Shown in pieces: positions 1 through 7,827 of a stretch of 21,859 bases of DNA. The notes below the pieces were generated by a model. That model was not told the DNA's origin and searched no databases. It saw only the letters and a list, made by a program, of their open reading frames with translations. The translations under genes were made by a program, and so were the position numbers. Position 1 is the first letter of the stretch; every line of letters begins with the position of its first letter. The stretch covers positions 1 through 21,859 of IMG/VR virus record IMGVR_UViG_3300041411_000200; one strand, given 5' to 3'. The stretch comes from a virus.

Positions 1-151
1 AAAAGCCACTTGGTATAGTCCCGCGATAAAGCCATTGATCAATGGCCCGAACGGTTATTTTGTGTCCAGCGTCAACCAGTTTTACGTGCAGCGCGGACCG
101 TCCGCCAAAATGGTCAACAATTTTCGCGACGTCGAAGTCTTGCTTGCTCAT
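1..151 (-). CDS. Cro-like helix-turn-helix regulator, cut by left edge
   Basis: The leftward frame opens with ATG at 151-149, preceded by a good ribosome site (GAGGTG, 4 nt before the start), and runs off the left edge after 50 residues (begins MSKQDFDVAKIVDHFGG). The pattern of a short helix, a GGRSAL turn and a second helix ending in AIDQWLYRGTIPSG resembles small Cro/YdaS-type HTH proteins of phages, where the last part is the recognition helix followed by the typical R-G-x-I-P. It is transcribed divergently from the gene at 329. A 17-bp operator-like site (249-265) and a long hairpin (184-208) lie in its upstream region, which suits an autoregulated phage switch protein. The family call is inference from motif reading; the C-terminus is not visible. 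Confidence 0.6.
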   Translation of the reverse strand, partial: MSKQDFDVAKIVDHFGGRSALHVKLVDAGHKITVRAIDQWLYRGTIPSGF

Positions 152-183
152 TTGTCACCTCTTTATAGCTAAACTTGCCAAAC

Positions 184-208
184 GCCTGGCATTGCGTAAT
201 GCTCAGGC
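184..208. promoter_or_regulatory. Hairpin upstream of the left-edge regulator
   Basis: GCCTG-GCATT, a GCGT loop, AATGC, one unpaired T, then CAGGC give a 10-bp stem with one bulge. It lies in the leader of the leftward HTH gene and could be an RNA hairpin of that leader or a dyad bound by a regulator. No T-run follows on either strand, so an intrinsic terminator is unlikely. Confidence 0.45.
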
Positions 209-248
209 CTAATTTGTAGGGGTTTTTCCAATAGTTCGCGTTGCAGAT

Positions 249-265
249 TACTACATAAAGTCGTA
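249..265. promoter_or_regulatory. Operator-like 17-bp quasi-palindrome, copy 1
   Basis: TACTAC, ATAAA, GTCGTA: two 6-bp half-sites around 5 bp, matching each other except at one base. The same architecture recurs at 7847, 10896, 10944, 11853, 21400 and 21436. This copy sits between the divergent regulator (start 151) and the gene at 329, where a phage repressor would act. The tandem GTAACC repeat follows at 262-275. Confidence 0.55.
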
Positions 266-328
266 ACCTGTAACCATGTGCTATTGGCGGATCGGTAGGA
301 CAACCACGGATTAATTCGAGACGACATC

Positions 329-829
329 ATGGCGAATACGGCGAAGTCAGACGCTTATAAACATAAGTCGGCGGTACGATCAACGCAGTTAACTAAAGCG
401 CAAACTGAAAAGTTGCGCGATTGGCAGATGATGCAGGAAATGGGCCGGGCGCTAGGCATTGAAGTTCCCAAACCCATAACCAACAATCCCCTAGACCGCC
501 GAGTCAATACCCGAATAGAGTTGACCCCCGGATTAACCGTCACGCTCTCTGTGCGGCGTTCGCTGTACGACATACCTTTTCAGTATGTGCATCCGTCCTC
601 TTCTTTCATTCGATTTCTCGCCATCATGGAAGCCGAAAAGGCTGCCCGTGCCGAAGGCTTAGAAGTCCGCTTTGTGATAAGCGCGACCAATGAAGACGGC
701 GAAGAAGCCGTGTCAGTGAAACACACCCCACGCCCTGATATACAAAAGCCTGCTCCGCTTGTTTCAGCACAGCCGTACCATATGAGTCTGGCCGAAAAGG
801 CACTCGCCTCTGCGCGGTCACGTCTATGA
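329..829 (+). CDS. Hypothetical protein upstream of integrase
   Basis: This 166-residue protein is not recognised. The first ATG (329) has only a weak GAG 8 nt upstream. The N-terminus is basic and polar; residues 60-105 look like a beta-rich core (RIELTPGLTVTLSVRRS) followed by a helix rich in A, E and R. No membrane segment or signal peptide is seen. The stop overlaps the integrase start by 4 nt (ATGA at 826-829), so the two are probably translationally coupled. Position next to int might suggest a recombination directionality factor, but it is longer than usual excisionases and shows no clear winged-helix motif, so no function is assigned. Confidence 0.75.
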   Translation: MANTAKSDAYKHKSAVRSTQLTKAQTEKLRDWQMMQEMGRALGIEVPKPITNNPLDRRVNTRIELTPGLTVTLSVRRSLYDIPFQYVHPSSSFIRFLAIMEAEKAARAEGLEVRFVISATNEDGEEAVSVKHTPRPDIQKPAPLVSAQPYHMSLAEKALASARSRL

Positions 830-1989
830 AAAAGTCTCCCTCGACTCCCCGCACACGCAACCGCGACGGGCAACCTTGGCTACAGAAGCTAGATAGCGGT
901 GTGTGGCGTATCTGCCATTCTCCGGGCGATGGCACGACCACGCGGCTCTCTACCAAGACAAAGGACGAGGGACAGGCGAAAGAGGCGTTAGAGAGATACC
1001 GTCTCTCTCTCACTGGTGAGGGAAACAGAGAGCTGTTAACCGTAGGGGCAGTGTTCGACTACTACAGTGAACAGCACGTCAGTACCAAAGCGAATGACGT
1101 CGTGCGGCGCGACTTGGCCCTTGGCTGGCTACGCGCCAGTTTGGGACATTTGCCCGTCAGCACGCTGCAACGCAACCCCGCGGTGTTACAGCAATACATG
1201 CAGGCTAGACGCTCCGCGACAGCCCCGGTCTACGCGGGACGTGCCACGGCGAACCCCGTGCGTGAGGCTGGCGAGGGAACACTACGCTACGAAATGAACG
1301 CCCTGGTGACCGCCTTCAACTACGCCGCAAAGCACCAGCGCATCCCGGCCAATGCCTTGCCGCACTTCGACATGCCCGACGCTCCAGAAGGCAATGACGT
1401 GTGGCTGACTGAGGCCGAACACGACTGGCTGTTAGAGTTCGTGCGCTGGGAAGACGACGAAGGCCGCATGTCCCGCATCTGGCGATTCGTTGCCCTGGCT
1501 CTCGGCACAGCAGCGCGCAAGTCGGCCATTGTGCGGCTGGAATGGGACGACGTGGACCTGACCGCTTGCCGTATCTACTACCCAAAAGCCGCGCAGAAGA
1601 AGGGCGCACAAACGTCCTCTAAAAAGGTCGTGGCTGTCCCTATCTCTGACTGGCTTATACCTCTATTGAAGAGAGCGTACGACGAGCGCAAAACCCAGTA
1701 CGTGCTGGACGAGGCGACCGAACCGTCAGGGGCATTTGAGACGCTTTGCCGTCGCGCCTTCAAGGCAACCGGCAACGAGAAATTCCGCGATTTGACTCCG
1801 CACGTAATGCGCCACACTACTGCCACCTTGATGGCACGGGCAGGCGTTCCTATCGTCAACATCGCGGGCGTTTTGGGTAACTCTGTCGCTGTTTGCCAGC
1901 GCAACTATCTGCACCATACCCCTGATCACTTAGTTAACGCCGTTAACTTCCGCAAGCCAATAAGCACAACTATGGAACCCCTCTTGTGA
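826..1989 (+). CDS. int: Tyrosine recombinase integrase
   Basis: This 387-residue integrase would join phage and host DNA at the attachment site. The N-terminal part (about 1-60) resembles the arm-binding domain of phage integrases, about 70-175 is core-binding, and 190-370 is catalytic. Visible catalytic residues are R231 (TAARKSAIVRL), a lysine near 266-267, H326 and R329 (HVMRHTTATLM), and the nucleophile Y361 (NYLHHTPDHL). The second His/Trp position of the usual LGH motif is Asn here (LGN at 350-352). The length is normal for phage integrases. The gene is coupled to its neighbours by 4-nt overlaps (826 and 1986). No attachment core could be identified nearby. Confidence 0.93.
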   Translation: MKKSPSTPRTRNRDGQPWLQKLDSGVWRICHSPGDGTTTRLSTKTKDEGQAKEALERYRLSLTGEGNRELLTVGAVFDYYSEQHVSTKANDVVRRDLALGWLRASLGHLPVSTLQRNPAVLQQYMQARRSATAPVYAGRATANPVREAGEGTLRYEMNALVTAFNYAAKHQRIPANALPHFDMPDAPEGNDVWLTEAEHDWLLEFVRWEDDEGRMSRIWRFVALALGTAARKSAIVRLEWDDVDLTACRIYYPKAAQKKGAQTSSKKVVAVPISDWLIPLLKRAYDERKTQYVLDEATEPSGAFETLCRRAFKATGNEKFRDLTPHVMRHTTATLMARAGVPIVNIAGVLGNSVAVCQRNYLHHTPDHLVNAVNFRKPISTTMEPLL

Positions 1990-2207
1990 CCTACGCCATT
2001 GAACAGCGTTTAAGGATGATCGACTTTCTTCTGGCAAATTACGGCTCTGTGGCCCCTAAGCAATTGGTCGACTTTTTCGGGATCAGCAAGCCGCAAGCCT
2101 CCGTGGATTTCCGCATGTACAACTCGCGTGCCCCCGGAAACATGATCTACCTGCACGCCACGCTCTGCTGGTACACGACCGCCAGCTTCAAACGCGTTTA
2201 CCCATAA
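1986..2207 (+). CDS. Small HTH protein (DeoR/WYL-type N-terminal domain)
   Basis: A GTG start inside the integrase stop (GTGA overlap) gives 73 residues. The sequence reads as a single winged-HTH: IEQRLRMIDFLLANYG, then QLVDFFGISKPQASVDFRMY (helix-turn-helix with the usual FGIS turn), then a PGNM turn and a short C-terminal hairpin. This matches the N-terminal DNA-binding domain of DeoR/WYL regulators without a WYL sensor domain. Such stand-alone domains occur in prophages as small regulators. Coupling to int suggests a role in controlling integration or the early genes, by inference only. There is no strong independent ribosome site. Confidence 0.65.
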   Translation: MTYAIEQRLRMIDFLLANYGSVAPKQLVDFFGISKPQASVDFRMYNSRAPGNMIYLHATLCWYTTASFKRVYP

Positions 2208-2234
2208 AAAACCACCCTCGTAAGGATAGAAGAC

Positions 2235-2651
2235 ATGACTAACCCCCTCGTTCAGATGCGCGAAATGCAGAAAATGATGCGCGAGCTGGAAGCCAGCATG
2301 CAGCAACTGCAAGGCGACCCGGCGCTGAAACGCGAGCTTGAGTTTGAACAGGAGTTGCAAGCGCTGCTGGCCAAATTCGACAAGACCATCCACGAAGCCG
2401 CGCAAGTGGTTGATCCGTCGTTTCGCGTTGTCGAGGCCGGGCAGAAGCGCACGTACAGCAAAGCACCGAAGGGCGAGAGCGCCCACGCCAGCAAGACGGG
2501 CAAGCCGAACCTGTATTACCTCTTCACCAACCCGCACACGGGCGACGTTGTACGGACCGCGAACATTCTGAAAAAAGAGGTTCAAGAGTGGATCAACCAG
2601 TACGGGAAAGATGAAGTGCTAAAATGGCGTACCCCGGATACCGCTGCTTAA
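2235..2651 (+). CDS. MvaT/H-NS-family nucleoid protein with altered DNA-binding loop
   Basis: This 138-residue protein follows the Pseudomonas MvaT plan. An N-terminal coiled-coil oligomerisation domain (about 1-60) contains LKRELEFE at 31-38, nearly identical to the MvaT signature. A linker follows (about 65-93), then a C-terminal domain with LFTNPHTGDVV (97-106) and W119. In MvaT the segment after NPHTGE-V carries a K-G-G-N loop that inserts into the minor groove of AT-rich DNA; here the aligned residues are A-N-I-L (109-112), so that contact motif is missing. It may therefore bind DNA differently, or act through its intact coiled coil on host MvaT/MvaU. The ribosome site is TAAGGA upstream of the ATG. 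It heads the early accessory unit, 27 nt after the HTH gene. Confidence 0.85.
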   Translation: MTNPLVQMREMQKMMRELEASMQQLQGDPALKRELEFEQELQALLAKFDKTIHEAAQVVDPSFRVVEAGQKRTYSKAPKGESAHASKTGKPNLYYLFTNPHTGDVVRTANILKKEVQEWINQYGKDEVLKWRTPDTAA

Positions 2652-2663
2652 CAAGGATTAGTC

Positions 2664-2909
2664 ATGTCCCGCCGCAATAGCGATGAATTTGATACGCGAG
2701 ATGCACCTAAATTTGTAGTTCGCTTTCGGCGACATGGGATGCCCGAAGAGGTTGCAGAACGCGCACGACTGGAGGCGCGTTCGATGAATGACATATGGAT
2801 GGTGGCGATGGAAGAGTACCTGCACGGCAAGCGGCGCAAGCACCTTTTGCTCGACGCCCTGGAGCGCCGCGCCACTGAACTGGGGATAACCCTCAAGGAT
2901 TTGATGTGA
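2664..2909 (+). CDS. Arc/Mnt-like ribbon-helix-helix protein
   Basis: This 81-residue protein has a short beta-strand KFVVRF (16-21), then PEEVAERARLEARSMNDI and a second helix (MVAMEEYL), the strand-helix-helix order of Arc-type repressors with the characteristic R-S-M-N turn between helices. The C-terminal 25 residues form an additional charged helix. Arc-family proteins dimerise and insert the two-stranded ribbon into the major groove. AAGGA lies upstream of the ATG. The end overlaps the GTG start of the next gene, indicating an operon with the MvaT-like gene. It could be one of the regulators that recognise the dispersed palindromes in this window, but this is not shown. Confidence 0.75.
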   Translation: MSRRNSDEFDTRDAPKFVVRFRRHGMPEEVAERARLEARSMNDIWMVAMEEYLHGKRRKHLLLDALERRATELGITLKDLM

Positions 2910-3604
2910 CTACCAAACTGGCAAAAATCGACGTTAACGCTGACGGCGATGTGGTAACCGTCCAATACCGGGATGGGACCGAGGCTGACGCCCCGGACCT
3001 GACCGGGTTTATGCCCGAAATGGTGTCAGAGGTTGTCGCGAAGCTGGGCTACGGCCACAAGCCCGTGATCTACCTAGACAGCCATGGCGTGTGGGATGAA
3101 GTCGTGTTGAACGCTGGTGAGTTCGCGGGCTTTCGCTCGCTGGGCGTGGTCTGCGACCGGGACGCCGCTATCAAGCGCGTGCTTCAACTGCGCGGCATGA
3201 TGGAGGACAACGCCGACAACCCGGTCGCGCAAGAAACCATCCGCCTGCTGACGATCCACAAGGACAACAACGGCAAGCCGCGCCCGGTCAAGAAGGACGG
3301 CGCCGGTCCAATGACCGACGACGACCTGATGGAGAAGCTAGCCGAGGGGCTGACGGCGGCCGTCCATTCGCGGGCCAGAGCAGGGCTGCACGCGATTCTG
3401 GACCAGCGAATGCGCGAGCTTCCTACCGACCAGCGCGGCATATACTTCGCGGTTTTCGACAAGATCAGCGCGGACTATGACGCGCTGTTAACGCAGATGG
3501 CGCCCAAGATCGCGGGCATGCTCATGGCGTTAACGGGCCGTGGTGAAGAAAACGCGGAGCTGCGCAGAACCGCCGAAGAAGCCAAGACCGCGAGTAAACA
3601 TTGA
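2906..3604 (+). CDS. Hypothetical early phage protein
   Basis: This 232-residue protein starts at a GTG overlapping the previous stop (ATGTGA). It is not recognised. The N-terminal 60 residues look beta-rich (IDVNADGDVVTVQYRDG), while residues 85-232 are mostly helical and charged, ending in a Glu/Arg/Lys-rich tail. No membrane segment or catalytic motif is seen. It sits within a tightly overlapping early cluster, so it is very likely expressed with the Arc-like protein upstream and the membrane protein downstream. Confidence 0.75.
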   Translation: MTTKLAKIDVNADGDVVTVQYRDGTEADAPDLTGFMPEMVSEVVAKLGYGHKPVIYLDSHGVWDEVVLNAGEFAGFRSLGVVCDRDAAIKRVLQLRGMMEDNADNPVAQETIRLLTIHKDNNGKPRPVKKDGAGPMTDDDLMEKLAEGLTAAVHSRARAGLHAILDQRMRELPTDQRGIYFAVFDKISADYDALLTQMAPKIAGMLMALTGRGEENAELRRTAEEAKTASKH

Positions 3605-3927
3605 TGCAGCTACCTTTTGGCTGGACCGTCGACACTCTGACCGACATTGTTCAGTTTGGCGGCGTGGGCCTGATGGCCTTGGGCGTGGGTATTAACTACG
3701 ACCTGACCGGCGCGATTGCCGTGTTTGCCCTGGGCTTGCCGATCCTGACCATCCAGCGGCATATGCGGGAGCAAAAGCACCTGAACTTGCTCACGCTGCA
3801 AGCCATCCAGGCCATGCACATGCGCTTTGAAGCGCAGACCATGGGCGACAAGCTGACGCTTGAAATGGTGCGCGACCTGCATAAGCTGCTCAAGGTCATA
3901 GCCGAAGAGGGGATCACGCGTGATTGA
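3604..3927 (+). CDS. Small membrane protein
   Basis: This 107-residue protein starts at ATG 3604, overlapping the upstream stop (TGATG); a TTG three bases earlier is possible but less likely. Residues about 15-50 hold two hydrophobic stretches (VQFGGVGLMALGVGI and GAIAVFALGLPILTI), followed by a long amphipathic helical region (QRHMREQKHLNLLTL and beyond) that is probably cytoplasmic. The shape is a hairpin of two membrane helices with a helical tail. Its position in early genes argues against a lysis holin; superinfection exclusion or another membrane-associated role is possible but unproven. Confidence 0.7.
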   Translation: MQLPFGWTVDTLTDIVQFGGVGLMALGVGINYDLTGAIAVFALGLPILTIQRHMREQKHLNLLTLQAIQAMHMRFEAQTMGDKLTLEMVRDLHKLLKVIAEEGITRD

Positions 3928-4243
3928 CCGAGACGCTTATGCCGCCCTGGAGCAAGAGCGCAACGACTTGCGGACCGAGTGCGAGGAATGCGCAGCGCTC
4001 AACGACAGGCTAGCCGAGCTTCTGCGTGGGGTAGCCGTTGCGCTCAGAGGAGAAGAACCGCCGCTGAGTCGCCACAGTTTCCACGATCTGCCAGAACGAG
4101 CGCTCGCGCTCAAGGACGCAATCCGCACACCTGCGGCCGTGTTCTTGAACATGAAGGCCGGCACGATTGCTAAGCCTTCTGTGCGCGCCATGATCGACTT
4201 GTATGGCGAGGCGCAGTTGCGGGAGGCTCTAGGCCATGACTGA
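3920..4243 (+). CDS. Hypothetical coiled-coil protein
   Basis: This 107-residue protein has a GTG start overlapping the previous gene by 8 nt. The N-terminal 50 residues are a predicted coiled coil (ALEQERNDLRTECEECAALN with heptad spacing of L/A), followed by a less regular region and a short C-terminal helix (VRAMIDLYGEAQLREALG). The family is not recognised. Similar short N-terminal coiled-coil proteins are common in early phage operons. It overlaps the HicB-like gene by 8 nt, indicating coupled translation. Confidence 0.65.
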   Translation: MIDRDAYAALEQERNDLRTECEECAALNDRLAELLRGVAVALRGEEPPLSRHSFHDLPERALALKDAIRTPAAVFLNMKAGTIAKPSVRAMIDLYGEAQLREALGHD

Positions 4244-4868
4244 CCGCTACGCCTATGCGATTCGCTTTGAGCAGGACGCTGTGGGAGTCGCGGTGTTATG
4301 CCGCGACCTGCCCGAGCTGAACAGCTACGGCGATGACCGGGCGCACGCCGTCAGCGAAGCGGTGGACGCGATAGAGACAACACTGTCTTTGTACATCGAT
4401 CAGCTACGCGCCATCCCCGAAGCCACGCCACCGCTAGAGGGTGAACACGTCGTTCAGTTGTCAGCGATGACGCTGGCCGGGATTGCGCGCTGGAATGCTT
4501 TACTCGCGCTAGTGCAGGCGCGGGAGGCACCCGCGGCTAACCGGGACGAGGATATTGAACGGGAGCTAGAAAACCCGGACAACCTCTTTAAGTGCTGGCG
4601 ACGGCTGGACGACGGCACCTATATCGCCCTTGGCCGGCTGGCGTTTACCACCGGGCTGTTTATCGGCGTGCAAGCAGTCACGCCGTACAAACGGCGCTAT
4701 TGCTACAGCGACCCGACCGAGGCACACGCCGAATACCTACGGCTGACAACCGGGGACGACGTGCCGAGCGGCTGGATTGCGCGGCGCCCTGAGACAGCCG
4801 AAGACAAAGAAGCCAAGTCCAAGCCTGGATATGACCCGTCCGTCTTCTGGCCGAAGCGCGACGATTAA
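4236..4868 (+). CDS. HicB-like domain fused to an unknown C-terminal domain
   Basis: Residues about 5-60 of this 210-residue protein follow the HicB antitoxin fold: YAIRFEQDAVGVAVLCRDLPEL, then a G-D-D-R-A-HAVSEAVDAIE helix and a second helix. This is the partial RNase H-like fold of HicB_lk_antitox. Genuine antitoxins add a short DNA-binding C-terminus and sit next to a HicA toxin of about 60 residues. Here no HicA-like frame precedes or follows, and the protein instead extends about 140 residues with a separate domain (KCWRRLDDGTYIALGRLAF and beyond). It is therefore probably a phage HicB-derived protein with another role, or an orphan antitoxin that neutralises a host HicA. The N-terminal domain call is fairly firm; the function is not. 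Confidence 0.65.
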   Translation: MTDRYAYAIRFEQDAVGVAVLCRDLPELNSYGDDRAHAVSEAVDAIETTLSLYIDQLRAIPEATPPLEGEHVVQLSAMTLAGIARWNALLALVQAREAPAANRDEDIERELENPDNLFKCWRRLDDGTYIALGRLAFTTGLFIGVQAVTPYKRRYCYSDPTEAHAEYLRLTTGDDVPSGWIARRPETAEDKEAKSKPGYDPSVFWPKRDD

Positions 4869-4929
4869 CCTACTGGATGGATCGCCAGTCATTGGCTATG
4901 ATGAACCGTCCGCGCTTGAGGGAGCGCGG

Positions 4930-4989
4930 ATGACCATCATCATGTCTGACTGGGTATTCGCGGCCAAGGATGGCAACATTTACAACTGA
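4930..4989 (+). CDS. Possible 19-residue peptide
   Basis: ATG at 4930 opens a short frame (MTIIMSDWVFAAKDGNIYN) with GGAG upstream, filling the gap between the HicB-like gene and the next small gene. No family is recognised. The frame may equally be chance. Confidence 0.25.
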   Translation: MTIIMSDWVFAAKDGNIYN

Positions 4990-4999
4990 CGGAATAGTT

Positions 5000-5194
5000 A
5001 TGCCCCCCAGCCCCGACGAACTTCTCTCGCAACTCGCCCGCCTCCTAAACACTCGTATGCGCCTGCACGAACTACGGCGCGACGCCGAGTATCGCCACGC
5101 CGAAAGCCATAAATGCTCAACTGAACTCGACGCCATGCTGGCCCGTTTCCATGCGGCGCGTCTGTCCGCGAGTGACGACGGACTGGCGGACTGA
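5000..5194 (+). CDS. Small hypothetical protein
   Basis: This is a 64-residue protein if ATG 5000 is used (GGA at suitable spacing, ACGGAATAGTT upstream). An in-frame ATG at 4970 would add ten residues but has AAGG abutting it, too close to work well. The protein is one amphipathic helical stretch (SQLARLLNTRMRLHELRRD) with two cysteine/histidine-bearing residues too few for a zinc site. No family is recognised. It follows the early unit in the same direction. Confidence 0.5.
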   Translation: MPPSPDELLSQLARLLNTRMRLHELRRDAEYRHAESHKCSTELDAMLARFHAARLSASDDGLAD

Positions 5195-5246
5195 CGCTTT
5201 TGCGGCGATGCTTGTGGTTCGTAATGACCCCTGCGGAGCTTCCGAC

Positions 5247-5360
5247 ATGCGCGCCCTTGACCCTCTGAACCAGCTACCGGCCTCTCGCTCCCACAGCGCA
5301 CCGTCACCCCTGCCAAAGCCCCGCTTAACCTGCGTTCCGCATCCTCTCGGGCACCACTGA
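5247..5360 (+). CDS. Possible 37-residue leader frame before primase
   Basis: ATG 5247 has GGAG 8 nt upstream and its stop lies one base before the primase ATG (5362). The primase start has no clear ribosome site of its own, so this short Pro/Ser/His-rich frame may exist mainly to couple ribosomes into the primase gene. The frame can be extended to 5151 but without a good start. No family is recognised, and the composition is unlike a folded protein. Confidence 0.3.
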   Translation: MRALDPLNQLPASRSHSAPSPLPKPRLTCVPHPLGHH

Positions 5361-5361
5361 C

Positions 5362-7827
5362 ATGACCGATAAACCTGAAACGGGCAAACGCCTGTCGAGC
5401 CGCCGCACGTCTGGCGCAAACCCAAACATCTGCTACCAGATCGCGCTGTCCACCAGTCGCGAATCCCCGCACATCACGCACAAGAGCCCGTCATGGGCTG
5501 AGCTGGTGCGCAAACTCTCTTCGCCCAAGCGCACGCCTGAGACATTCGCCGAATATCTGGCCATGTCCAAAGACGAGCAGGTCGCCGTCAAGGACGTTGG
5601 CAGCTTTGTGGCTGGCTCGTTCAAGGGCTTCAAACGCCGCAAGGACAAGCAGATAGACCGAACGCTGCTTACCCTGGACATCGACGAACCCGGCGTGAGC
5701 TGGCCCGAACTGCGCGCTGCTGTGAAAGGCGAGTACGTGGGCCTGCAATACGCGGCGCACACCACACACAAGCACTGTTTCGACCAGCCGCGGCTGCGCG
5801 TGGTGTTCACGCTCTCCCGGCCGGTGGATGACTTGGAATATCAGGCACTGTCCCGCCGTATTGCCGAAGGTCTGGACCCGGATATGACGTGGGTGGACCG
5901 GTGTTCGTTCGATTTCTCGCGTCTGATGTTCTGGCCATCGGCGGCGGTAGACGGCGAGTTCGAAGCCTGGAGCAACGACGGGGCGATCCTCGATGTCGAC
6001 GACGAGCTGGCCCACTACGCCGACTACACCGACTCGGCCGAGTGGCCGCGCCGTGCGGATGAAGACGAACACGTCGCGCAAATGACCCGCGAAGACCCAC
6101 GGGAGAAACGCGGGATCATTGGCACCTTCTGCCGGGCCTACGACATTCTCCGTTGCCTCGACGAGCTGTTACCAGGCACGTATGAGCCGACAGAGACAGA
6201 CGACCGCTTTACCTACATGGGCGGCACCACCAGCGGCGGCGCTCGCCTGTATCTGACGCCGGACGGGTTCCCGGCCTTCCTGCATTCAGAGCATGACCAT
6301 GATCCGGCGCGCGGTCAGCACGTCGCTTGGGACTTGGTGCGCTTGCACCTGGGGCTCGATGACGCAGGGATGGAAGCCTACGCCCGTGAACTGCCCGACA
6401 TAGCCGAAGCCCTTTGGGGCCAGTTGACGCACGAGTTCGAACCCGTCGCGCCCGAGGAAGGCGATAGTTCGCGCAAGCGCTTCGGCTGGCTGGGTGACTG
6501 GGTGTTCTGCGAGGGCGAAGGGAAGTTCTTCAACACTCGCACGCGTGGCCGCACATTAGGCCCGGCCAGCTTCAACGGGCGCTACGACCGGGAGGTCGTT
6601 AAAGACCTTGGCAGTGACAAAAACGGTCTGCCCGTGGTGCGCGCTGCTGACTGTGCGCTGGCCATTCGACCCATCCCCGTGGTCGATAGCTTGCAGTATT
6701 GGCCCGGTGAACAGGCGGTTTACGAGGTCGAAGGCGTGCGCTACGCGAATTCTTACCGGGATTTGCGGCCTGAGCCTGTCAGTTTGGCCGACAGCCACGC
6801 CGTCAACATGCTGTTGATGCACTTGGAAAACCTTTTCCCAGGCGACGGCGATTCGCAGGACATCGTTCTAGATTTTATGGCGCATCTGGTGCGTTTCCCT
6901 GAGCGGCGGTTGCAATACGCGTTGTTGATCCGGGGCGCCGAGACAGACGGCAAGACCTTTTTTGCGGAGGTGATGCGCTGTCTCTTGGGCACGGCCAACT
7001 GGATGACCATCGGCAACGACCAGATTAAAGAGCAGTACAGCGCTTGGCTTGAGGGCCATTTGTTGGTGTGCGTCGAGGAAATCAAGCAACACGGCCAGGA
7101 CGCGCAGGACACGCTTAACCGTCTGAAACCCTACATCACGAACACGATGGTTGGGGTTCGGGCGATGCGCCAAGACATGCGCCGGATTCGTAACTGCGTG
7201 AACTTCTTCCTGACCACGAACCATGGGGACGCCTTGCCCCTGGAGGACGGCGATTCGCGTTACTGCGTGCTGTCCACGCGCTTTACCGATAAGCACGACG
7301 TCGAAGAATGGGCGGCCGGCTGGGCCAGCCGACACGGCGGGAAGCCGTTCTATAAGGCGCTGTATGACACGCTCAAAGGTACAGGACCGGGCGAACTGCG
7401 GGCTTGGCTGGACGCACGACCATTCAGCGCGCTGTACAAGCCAGACTTGCGTGCGCCGGACACGGCCGCGAAGGGGTTCATGGTCGAGGCTGCGCGCACA
7501 GACGCGGATTCGTTGCTGCTGGAACTGCTGGCCGACGACTCAGCGCCCAGCATCACGCACGATTTCGTGGTGATCGCAGACTTCAAGGACATGGCCAACC
7601 GGCGCGGCGAGCCCTTGCCGACCACGTTCGCCGGCCGCACGGTTGCGCGATTCATGCTCAGCAAGGGGTATTTAACAGCGCGTAAGTGCCGCGCAGGGGC
7701 CAGGACTATCAATGTATGGGTGAGAAATCCGGCGTGGTTGAACAAGGATGACAAGCAACTAACGGGTTTTGCAGTCGATCAAGTGAAGAAAGCAGCGATA
7801 GCTTTTAAGAAGTTGAACCCAATTTGA
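5362..7827 (+). CDS. Primase-helicase (AEP-type primase plus D5/VirE-like helicase)
   Basis: This 821-residue replication protein has an N-terminal region consistent with an archaeo-eukaryotic primase domain: LTLDIDEPG (D106, D108), RLRVVFTLSRP (144-154) and DFSRLMFWPS (184-193). The middle is a linker region. The C-terminal half is a superfamily 3/D5-like ATPase with Walker A GAETDGKT (525-532), Walker B LLVCVEE (567-573), sensor FFLTTNH (615-621) and a following D-S-R (631-633). It would prime and unwind DNA for phage replication. It closes the early rightward block and is followed directly by a repeat-rich non-coding segment, the usual place for an origin. Start ATG 5362 is accepted by coupling with the short frame ending at 5360. 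Confidence 0.87.
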   Translation: MTDKPETGKRLSSRRTSGANPNICYQIALSTSRESPHITHKSPSWAELVRKLSSPKRTPETFAEYLAMSKDEQVAVKDVGSFVAGSFKGFKRRKDKQIDRTLLTLDIDEPGVSWPELRAAVKGEYVGLQYAAHTTHKHCFDQPRLRVVFTLSRPVDDLEYQALSRRIAEGLDPDMTWVDRCSFDFSRLMFWPSAAVDGEFEAWSNDGAILDVDDELAHYADYTDSAEWPRRADEDEHVAQMTREDPREKRGIIGTFCRAYDILRCLDELLPGTYEPTETDDRFTYMGGTTSGGARLYLTPDGFPAFLHSEHDHDPARGQHVAWDLVRLHLGLDDAGMEAYARELPDIAEALWGQLTHEFEPVAPEEGDSSRKRFGWLGDWVFCEGEGKFFNTRTRGRTLGPASFNGRYDREVVKDLGSDKNGLPVVRAADCALAIRPIPVVDSLQYWPGEQAVYEVEGVRYANSYRDLRPEPVSLADSHAVNMLLMHLENLFPGDGDSQDIVLDFMAHLVRFPERRLQYALLIRGAETDGKTFFAEVMRCLLGTANWMTIGNDQIKEQYSAWLEGHLLVCVEEIKQHGQDAQDTLNRLKPYITNTMVGVRAMRQDMRRIRNCVNFFLTTNHGDALPLEDGDSRYCVLSTRFTDKHDVEEWAAGWASRHGGKPFYKALYDTLKGTGPGELRAWLDARPFSALYKPDLRAPDTAAKGFMVEAARTDADSLLLELLADDSAPSITHDFVVIADFKDMANRRGEPLPTTFAGRTVARFMLSKGYLTARKCRAGARTINVWVRNPAWLNKDDKQLTGFAVDQVKKAAIAFKKLNPI

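Noticed and set aside
4236-4868. HicAB toxin-antitoxin system
   Set aside because: No HicA-type toxin frame of about 60 residues is found on either side on either strand.
4777-4989. 70-residue frame overlapping the HicB-like gene end
   Set aside because: Most of it lies in another frame of the supported gene; only a possible 19-residue peptide at its end has a plausible start.
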